Translations under genes and position numbers: made by a program
The notes under the pieces: generated by a model
What the model was told of the DNA's origin: nothing
The model's input: only the letters and a program-made list of their open reading frames with translations
The model's database searches: none
Part shown: piece after piece, positions 6,095 to 8,804 of the stretch
How the letters are laid out: each line of letters opens with the position of its first letter
How positions within the stretch are numbered: position 1 is the stretch's first letter
NCBI GenBank assembly: GCA_009922295.1
Contig: RFWA01000088.1
Coordinates: forward strand, 1-8,804
DNA: 8,804 bases
Origin: Betaproteobacteria bacterium
GTDB lineage: Bacteria > Pseudomonadota > Gammaproteobacteria > Burkholderiales > Burkholderiaceae_C
Direction: 5' to 3'

Positions 6095-6628
6095 ATGTGG
6101 AAAAAGTGTTTGACTTGGGCGGTCGTACTGGCCTGCCCTGTGGGTTTTGCTCATGTTGTTCTTCTGGAGCCGGCGGCCTTGGCAGGCCAAAGCTACCGTG
6201 CGGCACTGCGCATAGGTCATGGCTGTGAGGGTGAGCCGACCACGGCCATTCAGGTGACGCTACCTGCTGGGTTCCAGGGCGCCAAGCCCATGCCCAAGGC
6301 CGGGTGGGCGCTGTCGATCAAAAGGGCGAGGTTGGACAAGCCGTACACCGACCACGGACGCAAGGTCGAGGACGATGTGAGCGAAATCACCTGGACCGCG
6401 ACCTCGCCTGAGCATGCCTTGCCAGACGCCCATTACGACGAGTTTGTGCTGCGTGGGGGCTTGCCTGACAAGGCGGGCCCGCTGTGGTTCAAGGTGACGC
6501 AGACCTGCAGCAAGGGCGTCAACCCCTGGGTGGAGGTGCCGGCGACAGGGGCTTCGACCAAGGGCCTCAAATTCCCAGCCGCGCTGCTCGATGTGATCGA
6601 GTCCAGCGCTGCAGGCCATCAACATTGA
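6095..6628 (+). CDS. YcnI/DUF1775-family periplasmic copper-binding protein
   Basis: The 177-residue product has a signal peptide (MWKKCLTWAVVLACPVGFA) with likely cleavage before His20. The mature protein therefore begins HVVLLEPAALAGQSY, the typical N-terminal His plus conserved Glu (E25) and AG of YcnI proteins. In B. subtilis YcnI the N-terminal His and an acidic residue form a mono-histidine Cu(II) site (known family fact). RIGHGCEG (Cys44) and TQTCSKG (Cys138) could form a disulfide. GAKPMPKAGW and NPWVEVP are other family segments. The tail AAGHQH is His-rich. The start ATG at 6095 is fixed by a good Shine-Dalgarno sequence, GGAGGT at 6084-6089, 5 nt before it; the frame is open further upstream but without a better site. 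The next gene, PCu(A)C, starts 30 nt after the stop, indicating joint expression. Confidence 0.88.
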   Translation: MWKKCLTWAVVLACPVGFAHVVLLEPAALAGQSYRAALRIGHGCEGEPTTAIQVTLPAGFQGAKPMPKAGWALSIKRARLDKPYTDHGRKVEDDVSEITWTATSPEHALPDAHYDEFVLRGGLPDKAGPLWFKVTQTCSKGVNPWVEVPATGASTKGLKFPAALLDVIESSAAGHQH

Positions 6629-6658
6629 TCATTTTTTACTGACTGTTTGGAGCATCGT

Positions 6659-7111
6659 ATGACAATAAAGAGCTTGGTTTTTGCAGCCGCCCTGATGGGC
6701 GGCATCGTCCACGCGCAATCCGTCGACGTGAAAGACGCCTGGGTGCGCACCAGCGTACAAGGCCAGAAGGCCACCGGCGCTTTCATGAAACTCACCGCCA
6801 AAGATGGCGCCAAACTGGTGGCGGCTTCGTCGCCGGTGGCGGGCGTGACCGAGGTCCATGAAATGAAGATGGAGGGCGACATCATGAAGATGAAGGCAGT
6901 CACCGGCGGCCTCGATCTGCCCGCGGGCAAGACGGTAGAGCTCAAGGCCGGTGGTTACCACCTGATGCTGATGGACCTCAAGGCCGCTTTGCCCAAGGAC
7001 AGCACCATTCCGCTGACGCTGGTGTTCAAAGACGCCAAGGGTGCTGAGAGCCGCCTGGAGCTGAAGGTGCCGGTGGCTACTGCGCCAATGGCCGCTGCCC
7101 ACAAGCATTGA
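6659..7111 (+). CDS. PCu(A)C-type periplasmic copper chaperone
   Basis: These chaperones hold Cu(I) in the periplasm and deliver it to the CuA centre of cytochrome oxidase or to Sco proteins. The 150-residue product has a signal peptide (MTIKSLVFAAALMGGIVHAQ, cleavage near AQ). The mature domain carries VKDAWVRTSVQGQKATGAFM, then the copper motif: His67-Glu-Met69, Met78 (ten residues after His67) and His101-x-Met103. These match the family H(M)x10M...HxM pattern. A C-terminal AAAHKH tail adds two histidines. The ATG at 6659 is supported by GGAG at 6649-6652, six nt upstream. The gene follows the YcnI-like gene closely, and paired YcnI and PCu(A)C domains are a known combination. No cytochrome oxidase, Sco or TonB receptor gene is visible nearby, so the target is not shown here. 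Confidence 0.92.
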   Translation: MTIKSLVFAAALMGGIVHAQSVDVKDAWVRTSVQGQKATGAFMKLTAKDGAKLVAASSPVAGVTEVHEMKMEGDIMKMKAVTGGLDLPAGKTVELKAGGYHLMLMDLKAALPKDSTIPLTLVFKDAKGAESRLELKVPVATAPMAAAHKH

Positions 7112-7141
7112 CCGAGCCCTGGGTCGTCTGCTGAGCAGTCC

Positions 7142-8158
7142 TCAGTCCAGCCTGACCTTCATGGCACGCACCAGGGGCACCCATGTCTCGTACTCGGCCT
7201 TCATAAAGGCCTCAACCTGGCTGCGGTTCATGGCCGGATAGGCCACGACGCCCGCTTCGTCGATCTGTCGCTGGTTGGCCGGATCAGCCATTGCTTTGTT
7301 GACCGAGGCGTTCAGGCGATCCAGAATCGCCGTTGGCGTACCGGCCGGTGCCCAAATCGCGTTCCAGGAGTAAGCCCGGTAGCCCTTCAGGCCAGCCTCG
7401 TCAAAGGTGGGGATGTCGGGCAGGGTTTTCATCCGTTTCGGAACAGCCACCGCAATAGCATTCAGGCGACCCGCTTTGATCAGGGGGTTGACCACCGACG
7501 GTGCGTCCATGGCGAAGGCCACCGTGCCCGCGATGAGATCGGTCATGGCGGGGGCAGTGCCTTTGTAGGGCACATGCTGCACCTCGACACCGGCCATGCT
7601 CGCAAACAGGTGGCAGGCGATATGGCTGGACGTGCCGTTACCGGCGGATGCGTAATTGGCGCGCGCCGGCTGGGCTTTGAGCTGGCGCAGCAGTTCAGGC
7701 AGTGTGCGGATGCCACTGCTGCTGGGTACCACCAGCACCAGGGGAACTTCGATGGTCAAGGCCACTGGCATCAGGTCTTTGACCGGGTCGTAGGGCAATT
7801 TGCTGTACAGGCCGACGTTGAGCGCGTAGGTGGACAGCGTGCTGTAAGCCAGGGTGTAGCCATCGGGTGCAGCCTTGGCCACCATGTCGACGCCGATGTT
7901 GCCACCGGCACCCGCCTTGTTATCGATCACCACGGGTTGGCGCAGGTCTTCGGCCATGGTCTTGGCCAGGATGCGCGCGATGATGTCCGTGTTGCCGCCG
8001 GCTGGGAACGGCACCACCAGCTTGACGGTTTGCCCGGGGTAAGGCCCGTCGGCATGGGCGAGCATTGGGGCCAAAGATGCCAAAGGCGCAAGGGGTGCAA
8101 TCAAAGCTGCCTTAACCAGAGTCCGGCGGGACGTGGAGACAGGAGAAGTTTTCAGCAT
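7142..8158 (-). CDS. Bug-family TTT (tripartite tricarboxylate transporter) substrate-binding protein
   Basis: This is a periplasmic high-affinity binding protein that normally feeds a TctAB-type carrier. The 338-residue protein has a Tat signal peptide: SRRTLVKAA at residues 10-18 (twin Arg11-Arg12), a hydrophobic region and cleavage near AHA-DG. Family landmarks are YPGQTVKLVVPFPAGGNTDI, PVVIDNKAGAGGNIGVDMVA, DGYTL, ANYASAGNGTSSHIA, VPYKGTAPAMTDLIAGTV and IPTFDEAGLKGY. The ligand pocket loops (PFPAGGNTD and AGNGTSSH) are intact. The start ATG at 8158 is preceded by AAGGA about 7 nt upstream. The gene lies 69 bp downstream of an M20 peptidase-like gene on the same strand, hinting at a shared substrate. 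Most Bug proteins are orphans without carrier genes nearby, as here, so the ligand stays unknown. The gene converges on the copper chaperone gene with a 30-bp gap. Confidence 0.93.
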   Translation of the reverse strand: MLKTSPVSTSRRTLVKAALIAPLAPLASLAPMLAHADGPYPGQTVKLVVPFPAGGNTDIIARILAKTMAEDLRQPVVIDNKAGAGGNIGVDMVAKAAPDGYTLAYSTLSTYALNVGLYSKLPYDPVKDLMPVALTIEVPLVLVVPSSSGIRTLPELLRQLKAQPARANYASAGNGTSSHIACHLFASMAGVEVQHVPYKGTAPAMTDLIAGTVAFAMDAPSVVNPLIKAGRLNAIAVAVPKRMKTLPDIPTFDEAGLKGYRAYSWNAIWAPAGTPTAILDRLNASVNKAMADPANQRQIDEAGVVAYPAMNRSQVEAFMKAEYETWVPLVRAMKVRLD

Positions 8159-8227
8159 GGTCAGTCCTTTTCAGTTTCAAAACGTGTGTGGATGTTTGGG
8201 TGGTGGCGCATTCGCATCGGGGCGCGC

Positions 8228-8804
8228 TCAGCTTAAGCCGGACAGCATGCCTGTCCAAAAATCGAGTCGAGGCTGGAGGCAAGACAGCAGGAAATGCTCA
8301 TGCAGCGCATGGGCCCCATCACCGGCCACGCCCAGCCCATCCAGCGTGGGCACCCCCATCGCTGCCGTAAAGTTACCGTCGCTGCCGCCGCCGGTCATCG
8401 GCGCCTCAACCAACGCAAAACCGGCTGCAGCCGCGTGCTGCTGCGCCTGGGCCAGCAACTGCGCCGTGCCAGTGCTCCGCTCATAGGGCGGGCGATTGAT
8501 CCATGCCTCGATGTTCAGGCGAACGTTGGGTGTGGCCGGTTGGAGTGCCAGTACCCGGGCGTGCATCTCATTGGCCAGCGCCAAGGTGGGCACGCGAAAT
8601 TCGCCGACCAGAGATGCCTGCTCGGGGACCACATTGACGGCGGTACCGCCCGTGACACGACCCACATTGACGGTGATGCCCTGTGCGTAATCGGTCATGG
8701 CTTCCAGGGCCAGCACCTGGTAAGCCAGTTCCCGGATGGCATTGCGGCCCATGGCATGTTGCAGCCCGGCATGGGCGCTACAGCCAAAAACACCCAGCCG
8801 AACC
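8228..8804 (-). CDS. M20-family metallopeptidase/amidohydrolase (carboxypeptidase G2-like), C-terminal part (partial)
   Basis: The reading frame is open to the right edge; about 191 C-terminal residues are visible. The first ones (RLGVFGCSAHAGLQHAMGRN) continue into AIRELAYQVLALEAMTDYAQ, then ITVNVGRVTGGTAVNVVPEQ. This is the lid/dimerisation domain of carboxypeptidase G2-type enzymes, which hydrolyse amide bonds such as folate-glutamate or N-acyl amino acids using two zinc ions. Near the C-terminus, GGGSDGNFTAAMGVPTLDGL and GAHALHEH carry the conserved SDGN segment and the late metal-binding histidine. The N-terminal catalytic half lies outside the window. The stop is at 8228, and the Bug-type binding protein follows 69 bp later on the same strand, so the two are likely cotranscribed. 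The substrate cannot be assigned. Confidence 0.87.
   Translation of the reverse strand, partial: VRLGVFGCSAHAGLQHAMGRNAIRELAYQVLALEAMTDYAQGITVNVGRVTGGTAVNVVPEQASLVGEFRVPTLALANEMHARVLALQPATPNVRLNIEAWINRPPYERSTGTAQLLAQAQQHAAAAGFALVEAPMTGGGSDGNFTAAMGVPTLDGLGVAGDGAHALHEHFLLSCLQPRLDFWTGMLSGLS

Noticed and set aside
7112..7141. Terminator between the copper chaperone and Bug-type genes (CTGCTGAGCAG)
   Set aside because: The inverted repeat leaves almost no loop and has no T-tract; not a credible Rho-independent terminator.
7574..8236. 220-codon plus-strand open frame opposite the Bug-type gene
   Set aside because: Antisense shadow of a clear family protein with no recognisable domain of its own.

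Overview
The window is about 8.8 kb of high-GC chromosomal DNA. It reads as a betaproteobacterium of the order Burkholderiales, most likely family Comamonadaceae (Rhodoferax/Polaromonas/Acidovorax-like). The reasons are a DUF3567 protein, a proline-rich DUF3108 protein, a Bug-type tripartite tricarboxylate transporter (TTT) binding protein and a DUF2946/YcnI/PCu(A)C copper cassette. No tRNA, rRNA, CRISPR array, insertion sequence or phage gene was found. Family calls come from reading the translations, not from a database search.

Left part, minus strand (1-4051). In transcription order: a membrane-anchored DUF3108 protein, a small DUF3567 protein, a ChaN-like haem/iron lipoprotein with no normal start codon, a broken LLM-class flavin monooxygenase gene, and the 5' end of an amino-acid-type ABC transporter binding protein that runs off the left edge. 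The last three lie close together on one strand. A perfect TGCACC-N5-GGTGCA palindrome sits between the monooxygenase pseudogene and the transporter gene. It matches the classical NtrC (nitrogen regulator) site and suggests nitrogen-controlled uptake.

Middle (4146-5513). A fumarylacetoacetate hydrolase (FAH) family enzyme on the plus strand diverges from the DUF3108 gene and converges on a small DksA/TraR-type zinc-finger regulator. By alignment from memory, the FAH protein has glycine where the family has the first of its paired metal-binding glutamates.

Copper cassette, plus strand (5648-7111). A small exported DUF2946 protein is followed by a YcnI/DUF1775 protein whose predicted mature N-terminus is histidine, and by a PCu(A)C periplasmic copper chaperone. 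Together they look like a periplasmic copper capture and delivery module. A two-hairpin, T-tailed element resembling intergenic repeats of Comamonadaceae lies between the first two genes.

Right part, minus strand (7142-8804). A Tat-exported Bug-family binding protein lies directly downstream of an M20-family amidohydrolase/carboxypeptidase that is cut by the right edge. This suggests uptake of a compound that the peptidase-like enzyme, or its pathway, hydrolyses.

Nothing here amounts to a clearly new multi-gene system. The points most worth a second look are the NtrC-like box, the internal deletion/frameshift in the monooxygenase, the missing metal ligand in the FAH enzyme, and the repeat-like element with its possible degenerate copy inside the ChaN gene.
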